A stretch of 14,029 nucleotides of DNA. Origin: JBDREF01 sp043820045. GTDB taxonomy: Bacteria; Planctomycetota; Phycisphaerae; Sedimentisphaerales; Anaerobacaceae. This document shows, in pieces, positions 1 to 6,822 of this stretch. Both the position numbers and the translations under genes were made by a program. The notes beneath the pieces were generated by a model that was not told where the DNA came from, made no database searches, and saw only the letters and a list, made by a program, of their open reading frames with translations. The stretch lies in NCBI GenBank assembly GCA_043820045.1, contig JBDREF010000205.1, positions 1 to 14,029 on the forward strand, read 5' to 3'. Numbering within the stretch: position 1 is the first letter of the stretch; each line of letters begins with the position of its first letter.

Positions 1-181
1 GAAACGGTTCGCCCGCGACAATCCACATTTTCCCAACAACGCAAACTGCGACAAAATCTTCATACCATCCATAGCTTTCATCCTTTTTCATCCTTAAATT
101 TATGGACCTCGCATAGAACAGGTGTCCGGCACTCTGCACAAGCAGTCTCCTTCCACCCGTCTGTCGAGGCATCCCTTCCAT
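1..181 (-). CDS. Hypothetical protein, partial (runs off left edge), coupled to the PEP-CTERM gene
   Basis: The minus strand from an ATG at 179-181 stays open to the window edge, giving 60 codons with no stop. The visible product begins MEGMPRQTGGRRLLVQSAG and later contains MKKDESYGWYEDF. The start is supported by an AGGGG at 189-193 placed 7 bases upstream, which overlaps the stop codon of the preceding gene. Only 10 bases separate that stop from this ATG, so translational coupling is plausible. An alternative start is the ATG preceding KKDESYGW, directly after an AAGG. I recognise no family. The basic N-terminus is followed by a mildly hydrophobic stretch (about residues 42-57), but there is no clear signal peptide. 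Another minus frame is also open over the last 30 codons, so coding is likely rather than certain. Confidence 0.45.
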   Translation of the reverse strand, partial: MEGMPRQTGGRRLLVQSAGHLFYARSINLRMKKDESYGWYEDFVAVCVVGKMWIVAGEPF

Positions 182-188
182 GGTTTAA

Positions 189-193
189 CCCCT
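189..193 (-). promoter_or_regulatory. Ribosome binding site for the partial gene at 1-181
   Basis: An AGGGG lies 7 bases before the ATG at 179-181 and overlaps the TAG stop (192-194) of the PEP-CTERM gene. This arrangement supports both the start choice and translational coupling. Confidence 0.4.
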
Positions 194-776
194 ACAGGGT
201 TCTTCGTCTTCTCATCCATCCGACCAGAGACATCCCGATACCGCCCAAAACAACAGCACTCGGAGACGGTATCACGTTATAATCGACCGTGAGAGTTGAT
301 GATCCCAATGTCACTGCCCAGGCGTAGTAGCTGCTCGACGAGTCGATGTCCATCCATATGTCCAGCCTTCCGTCGGCCAGCTCGCCCAACACAGCAGGGC
401 CAAGATTGAACGTCGTTACATTCCATCCTTTATCACCGGCATCAAGCCGACCCAGCAACACGCCGTCAGCGTAAATCAGGTCTATCTCCAGCAGAGGATC
501 GACATCGTATGCATCGATCTCCAGGGTAGCCCAATTTATCGAAGCTGAATCAAATCCAGGTACGATAATCGTGTGCGTCCAGCCCCAATCGTCGGAATAC
601 CACCGATAGTAGCCGGGCTGCATTTCATCTGTGCCAGGGGGAAGAAAATAGTTGCCGGCCATAGCATCACTGTAGTCGACAACATCCACATATGTCGTTG
701 TCACACCTGCCTCAGCCGCCTCGCCCACAACGAACACCAGCCCTATCAGGACGAGAACTCTTATTGCTCTTTTCAC
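192..776 (-). CDS. Small secreted protein with PEP-CTERM-type (PSP variant) sorting signal
   Basis: This 194-residue protein starts at a GTG (774-776) with a GAGGAG seven bases upstream (784-789). Residues 1-22 form a signal peptide (basic KR, a hydrophobic core, then an Ala-rich cleavage region). The body, about residues 25-165, is rich in Asp, Trp and alternating hydrophobic residues, as expected of a beta-sandwich exported domain. The C-terminus is a tripartite sorting signal: IPSPSA at 169-174, a glycine-rich hydrophobic helix, and the basic cluster RRRR (189-192) near the end. This is the PEP-CTERM plan with PSP in place of PEP. Proteins of this family are processed by exosortases at the inner membrane and passed to the surface or the exopolysaccharide matrix. 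The exosortase at 11107-13107 is the likely partner by proximity. The ligand or structural role of the body is unknown. Confidence 0.9.
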   Translation of the reverse strand: MKRAIRVLVLIGLVFVVGEAAEAGVTTTYVDVVDYSDAMAGNYFLPPGTDEMQPGYYRWYSDDWGWTHTIIVPGFDSASINWATLEIDAYDVDPLLEIDLIYADGVLLGRLDAGDKGWNVTTFNLGPAVLGELADGRLDIWMDIDSSSSYYAWAVTLGSSTLTVDYNVIPSPSAVVLGGIGMSLVGWMRRRRTL

Positions 777-783
777 TGCATAT

Positions 784-789
784 CTCCTC
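784..789 (-). promoter_or_regulatory. Shine-Dalgarno site fixing the GTG start of the PEP-CTERM gene
   Basis: GAGGAG on the minus strand ends 7 bases before the GTG at 774-776. No in-frame ATG is better placed, so the GTG start is favoured. Confidence 0.6.
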
Positions 790-840
790 AGTTAATACGT
801 TTTCCTGAACGGAAGGTATTTCTCACGATAACGCCATCAG

Positions 841-856
841 CCTTCTCGAATGAAGG
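841..856 (-). terminator. Small hairpin in the gap between the 274-residue gene and the PEP-CTERM gene
   Basis: CCTTC/GAAGG arms of 5 bp flank a 6-base loop, about 22 bases past the stop of the upstream gene. No U-tract follows on the minus strand, so it is a poor intrinsic terminator. It could be an mRNA-stability or processing hairpin, or chance. Confidence 0.2.
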
Positions 857-877
857 ATTTTGCGCACTAACCCTCCA

Positions 878-1702
878 CTAAAAGAAGGTTGACGCATGGG
901 TCGGCATCGGGGGACCTCGGGCCAGACTGAAACTGACAGCATTGCATGAAAAACAGAGGAACCGCCTGATTACCTGAGACGGCGCAATATAGGCACTGTC
1001 CAGGCACTCAAGCAAAACCGCAATCGCGGATTGATGCACCTTGAATTTTCGGTCCGCATTCTCCCTGGCGCAAGAGACACACAATGCGCCTCGCTTGCGA
1101 ACGCTCGCATACCCGTGTGGAACAGCCGAACCGCAACTCCCGGAAGTTGCAGGCAACTGCTCAAACGACATCGGCAATTCGCCACCGGATGTGGGAGCCA
1201 AACGGAGTACTGCCAGCGGCCCGGATGCAGGCAAGGAATTGGAACAGCATCGCCATGCCCGCCCTCTCGGGCCCAGGTGACAAGCCAACTGCGGAAGCAA
1301 CGCGAATCCCGCATACCCCGCCCACAATACACTCGCCGCAGCGGCAAGCCAGATACTGCGCTCCCTGACCAGCGTTACGGACAAAAAGCCAAGAAGAACG
1401 AGCACGAATGTGCCGGGCGCCGCCGGCAGAGATCTTACCGCGTCTTTTGCAACCTGACCGCCTGAATATCTCACAGTTGGCCTGTGAAATTCTCCGGCGA
1501 TCTCAGCCAGGCGGGATTTATCGCGTCCGGTAATCTCACGTATCGCAGGTATACGTTCAGGTTTTACGACTGAACCAAGCCACGAATCGCGGGCTCCAGC
1601 ACCTCTGTCCAGCGAGCTAAACGTTGGCGCACTATACGTGGATGTTGCCCAAAACACTACCAGCAGCAATACCAATCCCTTGGTATTCGTGCCACGCACC
1701 AT
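878..1702 (-). CDS. Uncharacterised exported or membrane protein with internal PEP-CTERM-like segment
   Basis: This is a 274-residue ORF from an ATG at 1700-1702. Two purine-rich sites precede it, GAGGAG at 1705-1710 (2 bases) and AAGGAG at 1714-1719 (11 bases). An in-frame GTG at 1697-1699 is an alternative start with 5-base spacing. Residues 1-25 look like a signal peptide ending in YSA. A soluble stretch follows to about residue 90. Residues 92-115 (LPAAPGTF, hydrophobic, then RER) look like a Pro/Gly, hydrophobic helix and Arg sorting signal placed internally. A second hydrophobic helix covers about 117-140. The C-terminal half (141-274) is Cys- and Arg-rich and ends in a Pro-rich tail. 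It has no recognisable domain and codes less convincingly, so a frameshift or readthrough past an original end near residue 145 is possible. Proximity to the PEP-CTERM gene suggests a role in the exosortase system, but that is inference. Confidence 0.6.
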   Translation of the reverse strand: MVRGTNTKGLVLLLVVFWATSTYSAPTFSSLDRGAGARDSWLGSVVKPERIPAIREITGRDKSRLAEIAGEFHRPTVRYSGGQVAKDAVRSLPAAPGTFVLVLLGFLSVTLVRERSIWLAAAASVLWAGYAGFALLPQLACHLGPRGRAWRCCSNSLPASGPLAVLRLAPTSGGELPMSFEQLPATSGSCGSAVPHGYASVRKRGALCVSCARENADRKFKVHQSAIAVLLECLDSAYIAPSQVIRRFLCFSCNAVSFSLARGPPMPTHASTFF

Positions 1703-1779
1703 TTCTCCTCTGTCTCCTTACAGGGCGCGTAACCATTGAGCACATAACTTGCCAGCCACCCTCTCACGCAAAAGGCACG

Positions 1780-2082
1780 ATGGCCTCCCCCTTCAACAGC
1801 TATGTGTTAATCATCCCTACACTCAATACCTGTAATATACGTTGTTGCCGGCGGGAGTGCAACAGAAAAACACCACGCAGGGGTAATACGGCGTATATTT
1901 TCGGACGCTCCTACCTGCGCTTTGTTATCGGACGATTGCCGGCGAAAACTTTAGATGCTTTACCGAGTCTGTCGGAAAAAATCAAAAAATATTTCGCTAT
2001 GCAAAGTCCTCTGCCGGACGGAACACATGTGGGGGAATATCGTGAATTGTTGGCTGAAGTGCAAACTTCGCGGGAACGCTGA
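1780..2082 (+). CDS. Doubtful small ORF, 100 residues, opposite strand to all neighbours
   Basis: An ATG at 1780-1782 preceded by AAAAGG opens a frame of 100 codons ending in TGA. The N-terminal 35 residues are Cys/Arg-rich and look non-coding. From about residue 38 on the sequence looks protein-like, with stretches such as LPAKTLDALPSLSEKIKK and GEYRELLAEV. Codon choice there (TTA, ACT, GAT, AAA) is more AT-rich than in the flanking genes. It could be a small real gene, the 3' remnant of a lost gene, or chance. It has no recognisable family, and its position on top of the promoter region of the minus-strand group counts against it. Confidence 0.2.
   Translation: MASPFNSYVLIIPTLNTCNIRCCRRECNRKTPRRGNTAYIFGRSYLRFVIGRLPAKTLDALPSLSEKIKKYFAMQSPLPDGTHVGEYRELLAEVQTSRER
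1834..1862 (-). promoter_or_regulatory. Candidate sigma-70-like promoter for the 878-1702 / 192-776 group
   Basis: On the minus strand a TTGCAC (1857-1862) and a TATATT (1834-1839) are separated by exactly 17 bases. The -10 matches consensus at five of six positions, while the -35 matches only in its first three. A start near 1827 would leave a leader of roughly 125 bases before the ATG at 1702. The claim rests on pattern only. Confidence 0.35.
1876..1919. repeat. Imperfect inverted repeat upstream of the candidate promoter
   Basis: CGCAGG at 1876-1881 and CCTGCG at 1914-1919 are perfect complements. The interior holds a second partial symmetry (AATAC...GTATATT, about 1885-1899). Lying just upstream of the putative -35, it could be an operator or a hairpin. 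No binding protein can be named. Confidence 0.25.
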
Positions 2083-2163
2083 TGCTCAAAGGCCGATGCG
2101 CTCTGCCGACCCGCGCGCAAAGCAGCGGCCTCGTGGAGTGCTAATTCGAAGTGAATACCAAAG

Positions 2164-2177
2164 AAAGGCCGGCCTTT
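2164..2177 (-). terminator. Palindrome downstream of luxR, possible operon terminator
   Basis: AAAGGCCGGCCTTT is a perfect 14-base palindrome. On the minus strand it can fold with a CCGG loop and is followed by CTTT. It lies about 100 bases past the luxR stop, next to a second hairpin (2190-2210). The stem is short, so termination is only a possibility, and a dimeric protein binding site is an alternative. Confidence 0.35.
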
Positions 2178-2189
2178 GCGTGGAAATCC

Positions 2190-2210
2190 CACCGGCTAAG
2201 GGTAGCGGTG
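2190..2210 (-). terminator. Hairpin with one bulge downstream of luxR
   Basis: CACCG-G-CTA pairs with TAG-CGGTG around an AGGG loop, giving 8 base pairs with a single bulged G. It sits about 70 bases past the luxR stop and 12 bases from the palindrome at 2164-2177. The two may act together as the 3' boundary of the operon transcript. There is no U-tract directly after this one. Confidence 0.3.
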
Positions 2211-2278
2211 CCACGAAATCGGCCGCGAGGGGCAGAAGTGGAAATTACGTGTTACTGGAAGTGATCTACGTTGTTCAT

Positions 2279-2629
2279 CTACTCGGTGAGCGGAGTCGAA
2301 TGCACCTGCTCCCAATGCGTCGTAAGGTCCCTTGCATCGGTCACAAACCTCAGGAGCATAGCTATCTTGCTCTTTACATGAACTTTTCGATAAATGTTTC
2401 GCGTGTGAGTCTTTACCGTGCCGGGCTTTATGCGCAGAACCTGGGCGATCCTGCCGTTTCTCAACCCCTGGCAGATCAATTCAGCTATTTCGCGCTCACG
2501 CGGCGTCAAATTGTATCTGTTCTGCACGTAGGACCACTGCTTGGCGTTGAGCAGTACAACTTCCGGCTGTTGTCCACCGGAATCGCTGCCTGCGACATTC
2601 TCGACTTGTGAATTCGGCAATTGAAGCAT
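2279..2629 (-). CDS. Stand-alone LuxR/GerE-type HTH transcriptional regulator
   Basis: This 116-residue protein carries a LuxR-type DNA-binding domain at about residues 38-96. It shows LTPREREIAELICQG, the IAQVLRIKPGTVKTH helix-turn-helix and the NIYRKV recognition-helix end. No receiver, autoinducer or other sensor domain precedes it; the first 37 residues look unstructured. It therefore cannot be a standard phosphorylation-controlled NarL-type regulator on its own. The ATG (2627-2629) lies two bases after the TAA of the TPR gene and has a strong GAGGAGGG nine bases upstream, inside the end of that gene. Co-transcription and translational coupling are likely. The probable role is control of this polysaccharide/exosortase operon or of PEP-CTERM genes (inference). 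The 576-base region just downstream is a natural place to look for its operators. Confidence 0.9.
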   Translation of the reverse strand: MLQLPNSQVENVAGSDSGGQQPEVVLLNAKQWSYVQNRYNLTPREREIAELICQGLRNGRIAQVLRIKPGTVKTHTRNIYRKVHVKSKIAMLLRFVTDARDLTTHWEQVHSTPLTE

Positions 2630-2631
2630 GT

Positions 2632-5600
2632 TTAATTGCCCTCCTCTAATTGTTTAAGCAGGCGCTGTGCCTCAGCCACGTCCGCCGTTGATAAGCCACC
2701 GATTCGATTCTGCATGTCCAACGCCTTGTTCAAATGTTCGACCGCCTTGCTATTATCGCCGGACTTGGCGAAAGCTCGTCCCAGGTGGAAGTGGGCAGCA
2801 ACCCCGGCAGGTGTTGTAGCTGAATAGAGTCTGATGCACTCGGAAAAATCACTTATCGCCTTGTCGAATTCGCCGAGCCGGTAGTACACGACACCGCGCG
2901 TATCGATAAGATCAAGGTACTTCGGATTCATTTTGAGCCCCCTCTCGGCCAGTTCAAGCGCCCTTCGAGGCTGCCCCTCCTGTTCACATATTATCCAGGC
3001 AAGATTGTTAATAGCGATCAGATTGTCCGGTTCGACGGCCAGAAGGCGCTGATAGAGTTCGGCGGACTCCGCCGGCCGACCGGCAATTTGCAGCAGAAGA
3101 GCAAGAACGCTCATGGCTTCGGCGCAAGCGGGATCATCTCTGAGTATCGCCCGGAGCACATCCTCGGCGGCACTTCTGGCCTGACTGTCCTGACTTGTCA
3201 TCAGCTCACGCGCAATTCCGACGGGTGTATGAGTATCTCCCGGCTGCGCTCTGTACCGATCAATGACCTTTTGGCTCAACTGGCTCCAGAGCTTGTCGTG
3301 CTTGAGCAGTTCCACGTGGGCCAGCAGCGGACTCGGGTCATTCGGGTCCGCTTCGAGCAGAGAATCAAGATCCTTCTGCCCTTCGCCCCTGTTGCCGTCC
3401 TTGTATGTAGCAACAGCCAGGGCGACTTCGCATTTCCTGCGGGTGGAGGCATCGCATACCTTGAGCTGTCTTCGCAGCAGGTCCACGGCTCTTCTCGGTT
3501 CGCCGGCCTTGATGTAAGTATTTGCCAGAAGCACCGCAGCATCGATATCATTTGGATCCAGCTTATACAGCACTTCCAGTGTGGGAACAGCCAACACCGG
3601 GGAGCGTACCGCCTCGGCGCGAGCCTTCAGAAGCAGGAGCGTTTTATCCGTAGGTTTGTAAGAAAGACCTCCGAGGGCGGCCTCCATGGCCTTTCCATGT
3701 TGTCCCTGCTTTAGAGCTATTTCTCCCAGCAGCACCCAGGCCTCAGGGGTTTCGGGCTGCTCTTCACTCAGTTTTTGCAGAACCACCTTGGCATCTGAAA
3801 TTGCCTGGACCGTTCCCTCCGCCAACATTGCACGAGCATTCAACAGTTGCAGCCCAATGTCGTTCGGATTCGATTCCAGAGCCTTCGCGAGAAGGGCCTT
3901 TCCTTCATGAATGCTGCTCGGATCTCCGGAGCCCAGAAACAGTGCAATGGCACGCATTTGTATCCCAAGGTCTTCGGGAGCCAAAGACAGCGCCCGTCGT
4001 ATATCGGCGGTCGCCTTTTCCGGTTGCCCCGCGTAACGGTAGAAGTCGCTCCTGGCGACCCACACTTCGACATTGTCCGACTCCGCCGAGACTGCGTGAT
4101 CAAGGTCTTTTACGGCAGCCTCCCTCTGGCCCAGCGAAGCATAAGCTCGAGCGCGGAGGATGTGGGCCGATGCATTGTTAAGGTGGTTTACGATTTCATC
4201 GGAAAGTTGCAGGGCTTCCGCCGGCCTGCCTCGGCGAATACTGAGCTGGATTTGTGCCGCAGTCACCGGCAGCGAGTCAGGATCCTTGGCTTTCAGCGTG
4301 GTCAGCAGCTCAGAGGCCTTGTCAAACTCACCCTGCTGCACCTTCAGAAACGCCAGAGACAGGAAAGCATTCTGGTTGTTCGGATCATTGTTCAGAAGGT
4401 CCTGCAGAATATCTGATGCCGAATTCAACTCGCCACGCCTCAGGGAACTCTGCAGTTGCAGTTTCTGCAGCTCCGGATGATGCAGGTTCTGGCGACCGGC
4501 GCGTTGGAGAATGCGTTCTGCTTCGTCATACTGCTTGGCATTGTAAAGCGCCGCCACAGTGGGGATTACAATGCGAAGGTCGTCAGGTGATCGACCAAGG
4601 GCCTCACGGTAGGTTGAGAGCGACAGTTGTTTTTCTCCGGCTCGCTGATAGGACCTCGCCAGGAGCAAACGACTTGCCTGGTCACTCGGATTTGCCAGCA
4701 CGTTTTCCTGCAGAAGCGAAATAATCTGGGGATAACGGCTTTTGAAGTCATTCGCGGCAAACCAGACTCTTGCCTGTTCATATCGCCATTGCCAACCGTC
4801 TTCACCTTCGACGGACTTGATCTGATCGACTACTTGCTGGGCCCGCTGCGGATCCTTCATGACCTGTTCGCACGACAGGAGCTGCCGCTTTACCGGAATA
4901 TCGCCGGGCAGTTTCCGCTCCAGCGTGCTAAGTAATGAGTAAGCGTCGTCGCTACGTCCCCAGCGAATGTAAAATTGTGCGAGCAGTGCGCCAAGCTGGC
5001 GGTGGGCCAGAGGCTCCTCAATCTGCGCCAAACTGGCCTTAATGACAGTTTCGCACTCATTCTGCTTGCCTTGCTGGTCGAGCAGGATGGCAAGATATCT
5101 GGTCACCGTGGCCGACTCCGGCGATTCTTTTGCAGTTTCCTTTAGCCCAGGTATTGCTTCGTCAACTTTGTCCTGGGCGATGAGCAGTTCTGCTTGAGCC
5201 ACGGCAATCTTGGTTCGCGGGAGAGAAGTTCCTTTCAGTTGATCCAGCAATGCCGCGGCCTCGGCATACTTGCGCTGCCCCAGCACGAACTGGAAACGCA
5301 TAAGCTTGACCTCGCCCGTGCTGTCGTCAGCTTTCTCCAATACGGACAACTGCCTCTGTACGTCCTGACGCAATTGGGAGTTAGTTTCGCCCGAGTCCGT
5401 CGACAATATTTGCATCTGGGCTTGCATATGAAGCATGATCGCCTCCGGATTGCCCGGCGAAAGATTCATCGCCTTTGCAGTGTGATCCGAAACTTCGAGC
5501 CAGCTCCCCGTTTGAGCCAAAAGCTTGGCCAGGATCAAGTGTCCGTCAAAAGAATCCGGTCGTTCAGAAACAAGCGTGCGTACTTGCCGGATCGCCGATT

Positions 5601-6801
5601 GTGTGTCGCCTAAATGAGACAGCGCCGAGGCCAGACTCAACCGGACTTGTTCGGACTTATTGCCCAGGTCCATTGACCGCTTCCAATACCTGGCAGCTTC
5701 CGAAATATCTCCCTTTTCCGAAGCCGAAAGGCCTCGCAGGAATTCTACCGCCGCAGGAGCGATACTCTTCTGGTGCATCCGGGAAAGACAGTCATTTGCA
5801 TCCGCAAGCTCGCCGCACCTGATATACAATTCCGCTGCGGTGGGCATAAAATCCCATGGCTGTGCGGAAAGTACCTGCAATCCCGTCCTGGCCACTTTCA
5901 GCATCTTCTCTTTCGACTTTGATCGTAACGCAAGTACGGCCCACGTCATCCAGAGACTCTGATCCTCGGGCGCTGCATCCTGTATAGCTGCCAGATGTTC
6001 CTCCGCCTTGTCCAGAGAGCCTGACTCCATCAGTTCGGCTGCAAGGCGCAATCGAACCTTCGGATCGGACAATCCCAGGCTTTCGGCTTTTCTCAAATCC
6101 GCCGAAGCCTGGACGGCGGCTCCCTTCCTTCGATGGAAACCGGCACGCGCTATGTATGCCAGAGCCGATGACGGATTGTTCTGAACCGCCTTATCGTACC
6201 AGGAAACCGCAGTCTCAGTAAAATCGTCCGGACGCTGCTCCGTCAACAGGCCCAACGTCTCATAGGACGATACCTGCCCCGGATCTTCCTGCAGGATGCT
6301 TTTCAATTCTGCGGCCGCTTCCTTGAACTTTCGTTGCCCAACCAACGCCAGAGCCAGCATTCTCTGAAACTCGGGGTTCCGACCCGTTTCAAGCTGCCTT
6401 CTGGCAATAAGCTCTGCCTCGCCGGGACTGCCAATCCCCAGGTAGATTTCAATAAGCTCAGTAGCAGCTTCGGAATTGTTTTGATCCACCCTCAGAATAG
6501 TCCGATATGCCGCAATGGCTTGTTGAACTATTCCCGACTTGGTTGGCCTGATCTTGAGTTGTGCGTCGGCGTATTTCAGCAAAATGGGCGCGTCTTCTCT
6601 GGCGACAACGAGATATCGACCGAGATGCTCCGCTGCGTCTTCCCATCGGTGCTGGTCGTATGCTTCGTTACCAAGTACAAGAGCATGTTCACTCATGGTG
6701 CTCTTGTTCCAGCGCCGCAGCCCATAGGCACCGACGCCTAAAACAACAAACCCCATAAGGAGAACTATTGCCAATTTCCAGTTAAAGTATCTTGCCGGCA
6801 T
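2632..6801 (-). CDS. Very large membrane-anchored TPR-repeat protein (PrsT-like role suggested)
   Basis: The product has 1389 residues. Residues 9-28 form a single N-terminal hydrophobic helix with no lipobox Cys, so it looks like a signal anchor. Nearly all of the rest is tetratricopeptide repeats of about 34 residues with the usual small residue/Ala/Pro pattern. The clearest copies are at the C-terminus (about 1227-1360, e.g. INNLAWIICEQEGQPRRALEL and YYRLGEFDKAISDFSECI). TPR arrays are protein-binding scaffolds. Large TPR proteins (PrsT) are a recurring part of PEP-CTERM/exopolysaccharide loci, where they are thought to help assembly or secretion. Those I know of are shorter (around 900 residues) and often lipoproteins, so equivalence is by context only. 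The ATG at 6799-6801 follows a weak GGGTGGG site. The gene lies 21 bases after the sugar transferase and 2 bases before luxR, so it is inside the operon. Confidence 0.9.
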   Translation of the reverse strand: MPARYFNWKLAIVLLMGFVVLGVGAYGLRRWNKSTMSEHALVLGNEAYDQHRWEDAAEHLGRYLVVAREDAPILLKYADAQLKIRPTKSGIVQQAIAAYRTILRVDQNNSEAATELIEIYLGIGSPGEAELIARRQLETGRNPEFQRMLALALVGQRKFKEAAAELKSILQEDPGQVSSYETLGLLTEQRPDDFTETAVSWYDKAVQNNPSSALAYIARAGFHRRKGAAVQASADLRKAESLGLSDPKVRLRLAAELMESGSLDKAEEHLAAIQDAAPEDQSLWMTWAVLALRSKSKEKMLKVARTGLQVLSAQPWDFMPTAAELYIRCGELADANDCLSRMHQKSIAPAAVEFLRGLSASEKGDISEAARYWKRSMDLGNKSEQVRLSLASALSHLGDTQSAIRQVRTLVSERPDSFDGHLILAKLLAQTGSWLEVSDHTAKAMNLSPGNPEAIMLHMQAQMQILSTDSGETNSQLRQDVQRQLSVLEKADDSTGEVKLMRFQFVLGQRKYAEAAALLDQLKGTSLPRTKIAVAQAELLIAQDKVDEAIPGLKETAKESPESATVTRYLAILLDQQGKQNECETVIKASLAQIEEPLAHRQLGALLAQFYIRWGRSDDAYSLLSTLERKLPGDIPVKRQLLSCEQVMKDPQRAQQVVDQIKSVEGEDGWQWRYEQARVWFAANDFKSRYPQIISLLQENVLANPSDQASRLLLARSYQRAGEKQLSLSTYREALGRSPDDLRIVIPTVAALYNAKQYDEAERILQRAGRQNLHHPELQKLQLQSSLRRGELNSASDILQDLLNNDPNNQNAFLSLAFLKVQQGEFDKASELLTTLKAKDPDSLPVTAAQIQLSIRRGRPAEALQLSDEIVNHLNNASAHILRARAYASLGQREAAVKDLDHAVSAESDNVEVWVARSDFYRYAGQPEKATADIRRALSLAPEDLGIQMRAIALFLGSGDPSSIHEGKALLAKALESNPNDIGLQLLNARAMLAEGTVQAISDAKVVLQKLSEEQPETPEAWVLLGEIALKQGQHGKAMEAALGGLSYKPTDKTLLLLKARAEAVRSPVLAVPTLEVLYKLDPNDIDAAVLLANTYIKAGEPRRAVDLLRRQLKVCDASTRRKCEVALAVATYKDGNRGEGQKDLDSLLEADPNDPSPLLAHVELLKHDKLWSQLSQKVIDRYRAQPGDTHTPVGIARELMTSQDSQARSAAEDVLRAILRDDPACAEAMSVLALLLQIAGRPAESAELYQRLLAVEPDNLIAINNLAWIICEQEGQPRRALELAERGLKMNPKYLDLIDTRGVVYYRLGEFDKAISDFSECIRLYSATTPAGVAAHFHLGRAFAKSGDNSKAVEHLNKALDMQNRIGGLSTADVAEAQRLLKQLEEGN
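2639..2646 (-). promoter_or_regulatory. Strong Shine-Dalgarno of luxR inside the TPR coding end
   Basis: GAGGAGGG lies 9 bases before the luxR ATG and within the last codons (Glu-Glu-Gly) of the TPR gene. It fixes the luxR start and supports coupled translation. Confidence 0.6.
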
Positions 6802-6822
6802 TTACCCACCCTTTCTGAACAT

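Larger units (their letters stand above)
1703..2278. other. 576-base intergenic region between the two minus-strand gene groups
   Basis: No confident gene lies here. It contains a sigma-70-like promoter candidate (1834-1862, minus), an inverted repeat (1876-1919), a weak plus-strand ORF (1780-2082), and two compact hairpins just downstream of luxR (2164-2177 and 2190-2210). The length and density of inverted repeats make it the most probable regulatory region of the window. Confidence 0.6.

Noticed and set aside
970..1465. ORFs on both strands overlapping the second half of the 274-residue gene
   Set aside because: They are Arg/Cys/Ser-rich, have no domain or ribosome site, and are explained as other-frame readings. 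They do add to doubt about the C-terminal half of that gene, which is noted there.
1911..2192. Minus-strand ORF of 93 codons after luxR
   Set aside because: It has a GTG start without a Shine-Dalgarno, starts inside a hairpin, and has unconvincing composition.
2200..2220. Possible sigma-54 element (minus strand TGGCACC) downstream of luxR
   Set aside because: No TTGC at the needed distance; the only similar bases are too far away, and the sequence is part of a hairpin.
1955..2611. Plus-strand ORF of 218 codons
   Set aside because: Its second half is antisense to the well-supported luxR gene, and the product has no domain-like pattern.
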